64,000 nt of DNA from Christiangramia sp. OXR-203. GTDB lineage: Bacteria; Bacteroidota; Bacteroidia; Flavobacteriales; Flavobacteriaceae. The stretch spans positions 2,480,001-2,544,000 of the forward strand of contig NZ_CP139698.1 in the NCBI RefSeq assembly GCF_034372165.1. Direction: 5' to 3'. The notes under the pieces were generated by a model. That model was not told the DNA's origin. It saw only the letters and a program-made list of their open reading frames with translations, and ran no database searches. Shown one piece after another: positions 33,173 to 42,737 of the stretch (its first letter is position 1; each line of letters opens with the position of its first letter). The translations under genes were made by a program, and so were the position numbers.

Positions 33173-35144
33173 ATTTTTTACGCTGGTATTTTTATTATGT
33201 ATCAGCTTTGTTCCTGCCCAGAATTCCAACTATTCTACAGAAGATTTTGAAGTATCAAGAGAAGATCTACTAGCAACTAATTACGCACTGGACACTACAG
33301 CCCATGCTGTTTATATCTACGAGTCAGGTTTTACTGAATTTGATCCAGACGAAGATCACGATCTGGTAACCAATTATAAGGCGAAGATCAAGATTCTGGA
33401 TAAGCAAGGAATTGATTATGCTACTATAAGAGTGCAGCTGGGAAAGAACAGAGATAGCGAAAAGGCTATGGAATTGAAAGATCTTAAAGCTCATACGTTT
33501 AAATTAGTTGACGGTCGTATCATCAAGAAAAAAGTAGAAACATCGGCTACTTTCGAAAGCGAGCATAAGTTCTACAACGAATTTTCTTTCGCGTTTCCGG
33601 ATGTGGAACCGGGAGATGTCATTCAGCTTTCATATAAGATCGTTTCTCCATTTACATTTAATTTCAGAACCTGGGAATTTCAGGAGGATATTCCGAAGAT
33701 GCATTCGCAGTTCACGTCGAAGATCCCGGCAAATTATGAATATCACACTACGCTTACCGGAGGAAGGAAGTTGCACAAACATGAAGATAAAGTCCTCGAA
33801 CATTGTATTAGTTTCGGTATTACTTCTTCCATGGCAGATTGCGTAGAAACCTTGTATGTGATGAAAGATATTCCTGCGTTTATTGAGGAAGATTACATGA
33901 CCAGCGAAGACAATTATATCGCTAAGATCGAGTACGAATTGAAGCAGGTCACAAGAACCGATGGTTTTGAACGTAAATACACCCTAACCTGGGATGATGC
34001 AGATAAAGAGATTAGAACATCCAGCAATTGGGGAAAACAGTGGAATAAAGACAATGCCGTAAAGGATGTACTTCCTGAAGCAATTAGCAGTCTTCCTAAT
34101 ACGCTGGAAAAGGCAAAAAAGATCTACTACTTTATTCAGGAGAATTACAAGTGGAACGGCGAATACGACATTCATGGTGATATGAACATCAAAGATATCG
34201 TAGATAGTAAATCTGGAAGTGTTCTTGAAATCAATAGTCTGTTGCATAATGTCTATGCCGTAGAAGAATTTAATGTTTCTCCTGTGCTGGCTTCAACCCG
34301 AAGAAACGGTTTCGCTCCAAGGGTTCATCCTGCAATTTCAGAATATAATTATTTCTTCATTCAGCTAAATCTGGATGGAAAGGAATACAATCTCGACCTA
34401 ACCGATGAGCAGCTGGATTTTGGCCGACTTCCATTTCGCGCTCTGAATACCTATGCGCGTAAAGTAAACCTGGATGGCGCCAGTGACTGGATGTCGATCG
34501 AACCAAATGACTTTAGCAATTACGCTTTTAGAGATTCTATAAAAGTGCACAAGGATGGTACAGCTTCAGGAACATCTAATCAGCATTTGAGTGGTTATCA
34601 TGCAGTGAATTTCAGAAATAAGATCAAGGAAAACGGTAAAGACAAGATATTCCAGGACCTTTCTAAAGCTCAGCAATTCACAAGATCTACAGATATCACG
34701 GTAGAAAACCTTGATGATGTTGAAAACGGACTCCAGATCGAATACACGCTTGAAAATGTGAGTCAGAAGATCAATGATCTTATCTATTTGAATCCCTTCA
34801 GCTTTCAGTTTTTCGAAAAGAATCCTTTTAACCTGGATGAGCGTACCTATCCTATTGACTTCGGATACAGGAATGCTTTTAGCTATTCCGCAGAAATTCA
34901 TATTCCAGAAGGCTATTCAGTAAAAGAACTTCCGGAGCAAAAGGCCATCAGGTTACCAGGTAATGGAGGTGCTTTGATATTTAATGCGGTCAGTTTTTCA
35001 GAGAATGTGATCATGGTTCAATGCCGAATGACGCTTTCTCAAACGCTATATACTCCGGAATACTACGACGGACTCAAAAAATTCTTTAATGAATTGATGA
35101 CAGTTCAAAGTCAGTCGCTCATTGTACTCGAGGAAAATAGTTAA
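33165..35144 (+). CDS. DUF3857 / transglutaminase-like exported protein, probably non-catalytic
   Basis: 659 aa with a Sec signal peptide (MSKFFTLVFLLCISFVPAQ). Residues ~55-210 are DUF3857. Residues ~290-400 are a transglutaminase-like (papain-fold) domain, and the rest is beta-rich (DUF2569/3858-like region). The usual catalytic Cys segment G-x-C is replaced: the aligned stretch reads DSKSGSVLEINSLLHNVY, without Cys, followed by SPVLASTRRNGF. So the domain is probably a binding scaffold in the periplasm rather than an enzyme. Function unknown. The start overlaps the exonuclease/GIY-YIG stop by 8 bases, which suggests co-translation. Confidence 0.8.
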   Translation: MSKFFTLVFLLCISFVPAQNSNYSTEDFEVSREDLLATNYALDTTAHAVYIYESGFTEFDPDEDHDLVTNYKAKIKILDKQGIDYATIRVQLGKNRDSEKAMELKDLKAHTFKLVDGRIIKKKVETSATFESEHKFYNEFSFAFPDVEPGDVIQLSYKIVSPFTFNFRTWEFQEDIPKMHSQFTSKIPANYEYHTTLTGGRKLHKHEDKVLEHCISFGITSSMADCVETLYVMKDIPAFIEEDYMTSEDNYIAKIEYELKQVTRTDGFERKYTLTWDDADKEIRTSSNWGKQWNKDNAVKDVLPEAISSLPNTLEKAKKIYYFIQENYKWNGEYDIHGDMNIKDIVDSKSGSVLEINSLLHNVYAVEEFNVSPVLASTRRNGFAPRVHPAISEYNYFFIQLNLDGKEYNLDLTDEQLDFGRLPFRALNTYARKVNLDGASDWMSIEPNDFSNYAFRDSIKVHKDGTASGTSNQHLSGYHAVNFRNKIKENGKDKIFQDLSKAQQFTRSTDITVENLDDVENGLQIEYTLENVSQKINDLIYLNPFSFQFFEKNPFNLDERTYPIDFGYRNAFSYSAEIHIPEGYSVKELPEQKAIRLPGNGGALIFNAVSFSENVIMVQCRMTLSQTLYTPEYYDGLKKFFNELMTVQSQSLIVLEENS

Positions 35145-35168
35145 ATTAGACCTGATTAATCGTAGATT

Positions 35169-35993
35169 TTGAATAATAAAGAAAAACTTCCCGATTGGAA
35201 ACGCAAGCTGCATGAGGTGATTTACGAAGCCGATACTCCGGCTGGTAAAACCTTCGATGTGGCTATTTTGCTGGTTATTCTTATTAGCGTTGCGTTAGTA
35301 ATGATGGAAAGTGTCTCGTGGATGCTGGAAAAATATGCGACAGAATTCTACATTGCTGAATGGGTGATCACGGTGATCTTTACCATCGAGTATGTTCTAA
35401 GGATCATTACGATCAATAAACCGAAGCGTTATATCTTCAGTTTCTTCGGAATGGTGGACCTTCTATCTACAATCCCTAGTTATATCGGGTTCCTGTTTGG
35501 AGGCGCCAACCTTTTGTTTGCCATTAGAGCACTGCGATTACTAAGAGTATTCAGAGTACTAAAAATTACCCGTTATGTTGGGGAATCTCAGAAGCTGGTC
35601 TCTGCATTAAAGAATTCCAAAGCGAAAATTCTTGTCTTTTTATTCGCGGTTTTAATCATTTGTATTATCGCCGGGACCTTAATGCACCTTGTTGAAGGCG
35701 AGAATGGCGGATTCAATAATATCCCTCTTTCAATTTACTGGTGTATCGTAACATTAACTACGGTTGGATTTGGTGATATAGCCCCGGTCACGCCGGTGGG
35801 CAGATTGATCGCTTCAGTAATCATGATCACGGGATACGGAATAATTGCAGTTCCTACGGGCATTGTGAGCGCAGAATATAGCAAGGCAACCGATGCTCCA
35901 AAAAATACTCAGGCTTGTCCCAATTGCAATGAAACAAAGCACTTGGATGACGCTGAATACTGTCATAGTTGTGGATACGAATTAAATGACTAA
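35169..35993 (+). CDS. Voltage-gated-type potassium channel with C-terminal zinc ribbon
   Basis: 274 aa from TTG 35169. Six-transmembrane layout: S1 from ~27 (VAILLVILISVALVMM), S4 with regularly spaced arginines (RALRLLRVFRVLKITRYVG), pore helix and selectivity filter TLTTVGFGD, then S6. The C-terminus carries CPNC...CHSC, a short zinc ribbon not needed for conduction and perhaps a regulatory or assembly tag. An inner-membrane K+ channel is expected. It overlaps miaA by 8 bases. Confidence 0.88.
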   Translation: MNNKEKLPDWKRKLHEVIYEADTPAGKTFDVAILLVILISVALVMMESVSWMLEKYATEFYIAEWVITVIFTIEYVLRIITINKPKRYIFSFFGMVDLLSTIPSYIGFLFGGANLLFAIRALRLLRVFRVLKITRYVGESQKLVSALKNSKAKILVFLFAVLIICIIAGTLMHLVEGENGGFNNIPLSIYWCIVTLTTVGFGDIAPVTPVGRLIASVIMITGYGIIAVPTGIVSAEYSKATDAPKNTQACPNCNETKHLDDAEYCHSCGYELND

Positions 35994-36894
35994 GACACTT
36001 ATCAATATTGTGGGTCCTACTGCTATTGGGAAAACTGCACTCTCGATCAAAATTGCGAACCTTTTCAAAACTGAAGTCTTATCAGCAGATTCACGGCAAT
36101 TCTATAAAGAAATGTCGATTGGAACGGCAGTGCCCGAACCGGAAGAACTCGCAGCAGCTCAGCATCATTTTATTCAGCACAGATCAATTACTGAAGATTA
36201 CAATGTTGGAGATTTTGAAAGGGAAGCACATACAAAACTAGATGAACTTTTCGAAAAACATGATGTGGTGGTAATGGTAGGCGGCAGCGGATTGTACACC
36301 AAAGCTGTGGTGGAAGGTCTCGATCATTTCCCAGAAATAGATAGCAATATTCGTATAAAACTGAATGAAGAATTGTCAAAACACGGTCTGCAATCACTTC
36401 AGCAAAAGCTACAGAAGATGGATCCGGAATATTATGCAGTAGCCGATATTCAAAATCCACATCGCCTTATTCGTGCTCTAGAAATTTGCATAGGCACCGG
36501 TAAAGCTTTTTCATCTTTTCTAAAGAAGAAAAAGAACGCCAGAAATTTTGAGACAATTTCTATTGGTTTAACTGCCGAAAGAGAAGAAATATATGACCGT
36601 ATCAACCAAAGGGTGGACCTTATGATCGAAAATGGTTTAGTAGACGAGGCCAGACAAATATATCCTTCCAGAAAATACAATGCATTGAACACGGTTGGCT
36701 ACAAAGAGATGTTCGCATACTTTGATGATCAATGGGATTTGGAAACTGCCGTTGGTGAGATCAAAAAAAATACGCGAAGGTTTGCAAAAAGACAATTAAC
36801 CTGGTTTAGAAAAGATGAAACTATTACCTGGTTTGATCGGACTACAATTTTCGAATTGATTGCCACACACCTGCGGGAAAAGATCAATTCTTAA
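35986..36894 (+). CDS. miaA: tRNA dimethylallyltransferase
   Basis: 302 aa. Transfers a dimethylallyl group to A37 of tRNAs reading UNN codons. P-loop GPTAIGKTAL (10-19), conserved SADSRQFYKEMSIGTA with the catalytic Asp, VGGSGLYTKAVVEG, and the C-terminal QLTWFRKDETITWFD. No unusual features. It is the last gene of the plus-strand run and its stop overlaps the 3' end of the opposing HYR protein gene by 11 bases. Confidence 0.95.
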   Translation: MTKTLINIVGPTAIGKTALSIKIANLFKTEVLSADSRQFYKEMSIGTAVPEPEELAAAQHHFIQHRSITEDYNVGDFEREAHTKLDELFEKHDVVVMVGGSGLYTKAVVEGLDHFPEIDSNIRIKLNEELSKHGLQSLQQKLQKMDPEYYAVADIQNPHRLIRALEICIGTGKAFSSFLKKKKNARNFETISIGLTAEREEIYDRINQRVDLMIENGLVDEARQIYPSRKYNALNTVGYKEMFAYFDDQWDLETAVGEIKKNTRRFAKRQLTWFRKDETITWFDRTTIFELIATHLREKINS

Positions 36895-39800
36895 TAATAA
36901 AACGCTTTGTCTTCTCACCTTCGTTGGTGATCATTTTTACCACGTATACCGCTTCCTGCAAAGGGCCGGTACTAATTGCATATTCCAGTGCATTAGCCGG
37001 ATAATCCTTACCGGTAATAAATCTTCCACGGTGATCGAAAACTTCAATTCTGGAAATAGTCACATCAGCTGGGGTTGCTACTTTAAAACTACCACGATTT
37101 GGGTTGGGATATATAAAGATGTATTCTGAACCTTCTGTAGTGTCATCGCAAATTCCGCTTTCAGCAAAAACCTGTACTTCTACAGAAGTTGTACTGGAGT
37201 TTCCGCTGGTATCTGTTGCGATCACGTTAATCTCATTCCATCCAAGGTCCTTGCAACTAAAAGTACTTCGGCTTAATTCATAGCTAAGATTGTTGTCACA
37301 GTTATCGCTGAAATTGACAAGTACGTCCCGCGGAGTAATAGTTGCAGTTCCGGAAAAATTAAGATCGATACCGATATTCTGAATTTCAATTTCGGGTTTG
37401 ATTCGATCAACCACTTCGATACTTATGTCACAGGAACCATTTTCATCTCCTGAATAGCTTAATATAACCTGATTAGCTCCAAGGTCGTCACAGTCGAAAT
37501 TCTCCTTATCTAGGCTAAAACTGACTCCTGAGGCATCACCAGTGTACAATTCAGTAATCTGGAGCTTAGCTATCCCGTTTTCATCCAGTTCGAGAACATA
37601 AGACTCCACACACTGAAATCCTCCGGTGTCTACTGGCACTACACTAATAGTAACCGTCGTTTCAACTTCAGTAAAACCATCGAAAACATAGTATACAAAA
37701 GTGTCGTCACCAATAAATCCGTCATTTGGAGTATAGACAAAAGACCCATCAGGATTTAACTGAAGCGTTCCATTGGTTACATCTTCAACAAGCGTTGCCG
37801 TAAGCTCATCTCCATCTGCATCCATATCATTCGCCAGAACTCCTTCTTCCACAGAAATATTTAAGGTTGTATTGACGGGTATGGAATAGAAATCTTCATT
37901 CGCAATAGGAATATCGTTTCCTTCAGTATCGACTGCTAAGGTCAGCATGAAACTACATTCTGAAGCATTGTTAGTGTTAGAGGTATCAAAAGCTATAAAA
38001 CTCACCTCGGTATCTTCTGAAATTTGCGTACCAGGTGCCGGATCCTGAATGATCTCCGCCAGTCCGCAATTGTCACTTACCTCCAATTCCCCTCGATAGT
38101 CCTGGATTTCAACACTTTCACCCTCTGCAACTACTATCATTCGATCATCAGGACAACTAAGCATGGGCGAAGTATTGTCTTTTAGAACGAGTTCGAAAGT
38201 ACAGGAGTCTGATTCTCCTTCAAAACTTGCGGTAATTTCAATGCTCGTTGATTGTTCTATTCTCGTTCCTGCTGGTATAGATTGGGAGAAAGTTGCATTA
38301 GCAGGTGAGTAAATGATAGTATTTGAAAAATCAGGTACTATATATTCACAGTTATCATCAGCTTTGATCACACTTTCATTTTGCGGACAGTTAAGCGCAA
38401 ATTCTTCGGGCTCTTCGTCCAGGGTCAATCTGTAGGTTACCTGGCACTCTTCAGTATTTCCAGCAGAATCGGTAGCCGTGATTATCACTATATAATCCCC
38501 TGCTTCTGAATATGTAGTACCCGCCTGCGGATTCTGAACGATTTCCAGATCTTCAAAAGCGGTACAATTATCGGTAACAGTAAAGCGATCGGTTACCTGA
38601 GGTAATACGAAATCACCTACTGCAGGTATTACCCGTTGCTGAATATCTGCCGGACAAATAATAAGTGGTGCGCCAACATCCTTGACGGTTGCTTCTACAA
38701 TACATGAAAAATTTTCTCCCGTCTCCCTATCTGTAGCTCGAATAGGCAGGTCAAAAGTCCCAATATCCTCGCAAGTGAATTGCTGAACATTTAGTTCAAA
38801 ATCAAGGTTAGAGCTATCAGACAAAATAAATTCTGAAGTTGGTATTTCTGTCACCGGTGAATTCTGAGAGTCTTCGCCAAGGTTTACCGTGATCGATTCG
38901 ATGCATTGATAGGTCGCTGTCTGGCGGACTAGATTAACCGAAAAGGAGCACTGCTCTACCACCGTATTATTCACCCGCAACTCAAATCGGACTTCAGTTT
39001 CACCAAGCTCAAAAAACTCTCCAGATGAAGAACCTGCAGTTTGAAACAATTCTGCTTCTGAACAGTTATCCTCAAATTGCGGAAGATCAAACGTGATGAT
39101 CTTTCCAGATTCTGAAGCTTCCAGTAACTCTGAAATATCATTGGGACAGAAAGTGAAATTAGGTTGTTCTGTATTTTCAACAGTAATTGTGAAGCTACAG
39201 GAGACGGGATCATTAAATCCATCGGCAACCTCATAAGCAATCGTGGTGATGCCTACTGGAAACACATCGCCTGAATCAAGATCTAAATTATCGGTACGGG
39301 TAATTGTAAGATCGTCACCTTCAGGATCGGTCATAGTCGGTTCTCCAAATTCTACTATTGCTCCGCAAATTCCGCTGTCATTGTTAATGGAAATATCATC
39401 AGGACATTCTATTGAAGGTGCAAAATTGGGAGGAAGAATATTGACATTTAAAGTACAGAAGCCAACATTACCGTTGGAATCGGTTGCCTCAAAAACTACA
39501 TCAGTAGAACCAATCGGGAAATTGCTTCCAGATATCAAGCTTCCCTCAGAAACCCTGGATTGTAAAACCCCATCACATAAATCTCGAACTGTAGGTAGCG
39601 AGAAATTTATAGTTTTTGAATCAGATCCAGGTGTTGCCTGAGCAGTAATGTCTGGTACGCAAGTTAATATTGGAGCTTCAGTATCCTGAACTACGATATC
39701 AAAACTGCAGGTAACGGGATCGTTTGTTCCATCATTTGCCTGAAAAATAATCGTTGTGGTTCCAACGGGGAATAAACTTCCGGAAACTAGATCTGTATTT

Positions 39801-41875
39801 TCATCGATTCTTGTGACTTCTACATTTCCATTTGCATCACTTGCCGTTGGACTAAAAAATGTTACTACGGCTCCACATTCACCGGGATCATTGGCTACTT
39901 CAATATCTTGGGTTGGGCAATTGTCAAATTCTGGTGGTGTATCTTCTGGTTCCTCGGTGATCGTAACTGTAAAACTACAAGTTTCAGCATTCTCATTCTT
40001 ATCTGTGATTACGAAAGTATTTGTAGTAGAGCCTACTGGAAACTCAGAACCTGATGGTAGACCTGCAGTTTGTATGCTAGTCGTTCCGGGACAATTATCA
40101 TCAAAGGTTGGATTTTCGTAATCAATAACTTTTCCAGTCTCCCCAAAAGGAACAGTTTCATTAATATTTGATGGACAGCTTAGCAAATCAGGACCTTCAG
40201 TATCCTGAACTATAATATCAAAACTGCATTCGACCGGATCGTTCGCTCCATCATCTGCCTGGAAGGTAATAGTTGTAGTTCCAACGGGAAATAGATCTCC
40301 GGAATTCAATCCAGAATTATCAATCCTTGTTACCGTTAAAGATCCACTCTCATCACTTGCCGTTGGACTAACAAATGTTACTACGGCTCCACATTCTCCG
40401 GGATCATTTTCTTCAGTAATATTTGGTGGGCAATTGTCGAATTCTGGTGGTGTGTCTTGTACATCTGGTGCATTTACTGTGACCTTAAAAGTACACCTAG
40501 CTTTATTGCCGCAAAGATCTGTAGCTTCATAAACGACATTGTAAATACCTGTAGCCCTAAAATCACCCGATTCTGGCCCGGCAATAAGTTCTACTTCAAC
40601 ATTATTTTGATCTGTAGCAATTGGTATAGAATAAGCAACCTCAACCTCATTTTCTCCCTCAGCAATTTCCAATACTAAATTTTCAGGACATGTAATTATT
40701 GGAACTTCATTGTCAAATACAGGGGTTCTTTGGTATATCTCAAGATCGAATTCAAATTCTTCCGGAAGATATCCAAAGATTGTATTTCTACCATCAGCAT
40801 ACGCATTGTCTACATACATCCGGTTACAATTCCCAAAAGCAAGATCAACGGGAAATTCAATCTTTTCAGTTACTTTTCTCTCAAAATTCTCAGCCTGATC
40901 ATATATTCTGATGAAATATGAATTATCATCTATCCCATCATCTATCTCTTCAGCGATATCCTGAATTTCTCCAAAACTTAAATTTTCAAAATTTATAAAT
41001 TGACTGAAATCAATTCTACCTGCATACTCTATTACATGTATAAAGCCAAATAAATCTATATTTATACTTCCGGGAGATTGAATATTCGGTAACAAACCAG
41101 TTATATCCAAATTGCTATCTAAAGTAAGAACTGCGGGATCACCTGCACCTTCCTGACTTAAATAAACATTCTTTTCTGCACTAACAGCAATTCTATATGG
41201 TCGTTCAACATTTCTATTCTGTGCAATTCTAATCCCATTTTGATTGTAGATGCTTACTCTGCTAAGTTCATCACCTTCACAACCATTACCGGGAGGATTA
41301 TATTCAGCCACATATAAATTACTGTCACTATCAACATCAATTCCTAGTGGCCGATAAAATCCAGTGTATATAATTCTATCGAAAGAGCCATCAGGGTTGA
41401 AGATTCTTATTTTACCATTTTCCGAACAAGAACCATCTTCAGAATAATCTGCAACGTAAAAAAAACCTTCGTTATCAATTACGAAATCCAGCGGACTACT
41501 AAGTCCGGTTATGAAATTAGATGTAACGATTGTACCATCGGAATTTCTTTTCTGAATTCCATTTCCGAAGGTTAGAATGTAAAGAAAGTTATCGGGTGAC
41601 AAATCAATACTAATAGGAATTTCATCCGTATCCAAACTAGTTAAAGTCTGATTAACAAGATCAACTTTATTGAGCCAATCATGAGAAGGAACAGCCTCAG
41701 TTGGATCCTGCCCATAGCTATTGACACTAAAAAATAAAATTAAGAATAAGCTAATGCAGACTTTTCTTAGAAAAGAACTCCTGTAGGTAGGTATATCTGC
41801 TGCATTTATCAATCTAGGGCATTTTATGGAATGCCGTAAAGATACATATTGTAAGAAAACCGCTCTTATTTTCAT
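36884..41875 (-). CDS. Giant secreted HYR-repeat protein with T9SS sorting domain
   Basis: 1663 aa. An N-terminal extension precedes the hydrophobic signal core KVCISLFLILFFSVNSYG (~38-55). Residues ~60-370 resemble an NHL/SMP-30-type beta-propeller. From ~385 to ~1330 follow many HYR (hyalin-repeat) modules, several near-identical: FDNCP, ECGAVVTF, FPVGTTTI and CSFDI recur at ~180-residue spacing. A cadherin-like/VCBS segment (NEDFYSIPVNTT... GVLANDMDADGDELT) sits at ~1340-1430. The protein ends in a type A T9SS signal (YPNPNRGSFKV ... KRFIIKN). It should be exported to the cell surface by the Por system; adhesion or polymer binding is the likely role, no catalytic domain seen. Confidence 0.88.
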   Translation of the reverse strand: MKIRAVFLQYVSLRHSIKCPRLINAADIPTYRSSFLRKVCISLFLILFFSVNSYGQDPTEAVPSHDWLNKVDLVNQTLTSLDTDEIPISIDLSPDNFLYILTFGNGIQKRNSDGTIVTSNFITGLSSPLDFVIDNEGFFYVADYSEDGSCSENGKIRIFNPDGSFDRIIYTGFYRPLGIDVDSDSNLYVAEYNPPGNGCEGDELSRVSIYNQNGIRIAQNRNVERPYRIAVSAEKNVYLSQEGAGDPAVLTLDSNLDITGLLPNIQSPGSINIDLFGFIHVIEYAGRIDFSQFINFENLSFGEIQDIAEEIDDGIDDNSYFIRIYDQAENFERKVTEKIEFPVDLAFGNCNRMYVDNAYADGRNTIFGYLPEEFEFDLEIYQRTPVFDNEVPIITCPENLVLEIAEGENEVEVAYSIPIATDQNNVEVELIAGPESGDFRATGIYNVVYEATDLCGNKARCTFKVTVNAPDVQDTPPEFDNCPPNITEENDPGECGAVVTFVSPTASDESGSLTVTRIDNSGLNSGDLFPVGTTTITFQADDGANDPVECSFDIIVQDTEGPDLLSCPSNINETVPFGETGKVIDYENPTFDDNCPGTTSIQTAGLPSGSEFPVGSTTNTFVITDKNENAETCSFTVTITEEPEDTPPEFDNCPTQDIEVANDPGECGAVVTFFSPTASDANGNVEVTRIDENTDLVSGSLFPVGTTTIIFQANDGTNDPVTCSFDIVVQDTEAPILTCVPDITAQATPGSDSKTINFSLPTVRDLCDGVLQSRVSEGSLISGSNFPIGSTDVVFEATDSNGNVGFCTLNVNILPPNFAPSIECPDDISINNDSGICGAIVEFGEPTMTDPEGDDLTITRTDNLDLDSGDVFPVGITTIAYEVADGFNDPVSCSFTITVENTEQPNFTFCPNDISELLEASESGKIITFDLPQFEDNCSEAELFQTAGSSSGEFFELGETEVRFELRVNNTVVEQCSFSVNLVRQTATYQCIESITVNLGEDSQNSPVTEIPTSEFILSDSSNLDFELNVQQFTCEDIGTFDLPIRATDRETGENFSCIVEATVKDVGAPLIICPADIQQRVIPAVGDFVLPQVTDRFTVTDNCTAFEDLEIVQNPQAGTTYSEAGDYIVIITATDSAGNTEECQVTYRLTLDEEPEEFALNCPQNESVIKADDNCEYIVPDFSNTIIYSPANATFSQSIPAGTRIEQSTSIEITASFEGESDSCTFELVLKDNTSPMLSCPDDRMIVVAEGESVEIQDYRGELEVSDNCGLAEIIQDPAPGTQISEDTEVSFIAFDTSNTNNASECSFMLTLAVDTEGNDIPIANEDFYSIPVNTTLNISVEEGVLANDMDADGDELTATLVEDVTNGTLQLNPDGSFVYTPNDGFIGDDTFVYYVFDGFTEVETTVTISVVPVDTGGFQCVESYVLELDENGIAKLQITELYTGDASGVSFSLDKENFDCDDLGANQVILSYSGDENGSCDISIEVVDRIKPEIEIQNIGIDLNFSGTATITPRDVLVNFSDNCDNNLSYELSRSTFSCKDLGWNEINVIATDTSGNSSTTSVEVQVFAESGICDDTTEGSEYIFIYPNPNRGSFKVATPADVTISRIEVFDHRGRFITGKDYPANALEYAISTGPLQEAVYVVKMITNEGEKTKRFIIKN

Positions 41876-41958
41876 GTTAAGAATGCGGCGGTAAGTAAAA
41901 TTTCGTAGTTAGAGAAATTTTCGATAGCTCGAAAAAGCCTATCACGAGAAATGATACC

Positions 41959-41982
41959 GCATCATAACGAATGTTATGATGC
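41959..41982 (-). terminator. Hairpin after the response regulator gene
   Basis: GCATCATAAC (41959-41968) and its complement (41973-41982) form a perfect 10-bp stem with a GAAT loop, 29 bp downstream of the minus-strand response regulator. No strong T-run follows, so strength is uncertain. Confidence 0.55.
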
Positions 41983-42011
41983 AGCACCTCCCGGAAACTG
42001 AATTTATTTTA

Positions 42012-42734
42012 TTATGCTTCGGTCTCTTCTTTGTTTTTAATAACAAGTCTAAAACCTTCACCGTGGATATTCAGAATTTCCACATTTTCATCTTTCTTTA
42101 GATACTTTCTTAATTTGGCGATATAAACATCCATACTTCTGGAAGTAAAGTAGTTATCGTCTCTCCATATCTTAGTCAAGGCTAGCTCTCTAGGCATCAG
42201 GTCATTCTCATGCAGAGCAAGTAGTCTCAATAATTCGTTTTCTTTTGGAGAAAGCTTCTGAGGCTCTTCATCTCTAAAAGTTAAGAATCTAAGTTTTGAA
42301 TTCAGGTGGAAACCACCAATTTCGAATTCAAATTGCTTGGAATCTGCAACGCTATCGGTAGCCTTACGCTGCATGATCGCCTTGATCTTCATTAAAAGTA
42401 CTTCAGAATCAAAAGGTTTGTTCAGGTAATCATCTGCTCCAACCTTATAACCTTTCAATACATCTTCTTTCATGGCTTTAGCCGTTAAAAAGATGATCGG
42501 CACTTCTTCGTTCTTCTCACGAATCTCCTTAGCAAGAGTAAAACCATCTTTATAAGGCATCATCACATCAAGAATACAAAGGTCGAAATCATCTTTTTTG
42601 AATTTTTCGAATCCTTCCATACCATTTTTGGCGTGAGTTACCTCGTAATCGTTCATCGCAAGGTAATCTTTAAGGACAGTTCCAAAATTTGGATCATCCT
42701 CTACTAATAGAATTTTTTTGTTTTCAGTTTCCAT
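42012..42734 (-). CDS. OmpR-family response regulator (RprY-like)
   Basis: 240 aa. Receiver domain 1-~125: acidic pocket VEDDP (11-15), phospho-acceptor D56 in CILDVMMP, T/S in FLTAKA, K in DYLNKPF. C-terminal winged helix ~135-235 (LSPKENELLRLLALHENDLMPRE, RSMDVYIAKLRKYL). Acts as a DNA-binding regulator phosphorylated by the kinase encoded 3 bases upstream. It resembles the RprY type of Bacteroidetes; target genes are unknown. Confidence 0.93.
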   Translation of the reverse strand: METENKKILLVEDDPNFGTVLKDYLAMNDYEVTHAKNGMEGFEKFKKDDFDLCILDVMMPYKDGFTLAKEIREKNEEVPIIFLTAKAMKEDVLKGYKVGADDYLNKPFDSEVLLMKIKAIMQRKATDSVADSKQFEFEIGGFHLNSKLRFLTFRDEEPQKLSPKENELLRLLALHENDLMPRELALTKIWRDDNYFTSRSMDVYIAKLRKYLKKDENVEILNIHGEGFRLVIKNKEETEA

Positions 42735-42737
42735 ATT

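Noticed and set aside
37100-40500. Long plus-strand frames opposite the giant HYR protein
   Set aside because: They mirror the repeated coding sequence on the other strand and show no protein features; the minus frame has a signal peptide, repeats and T9SS tag.
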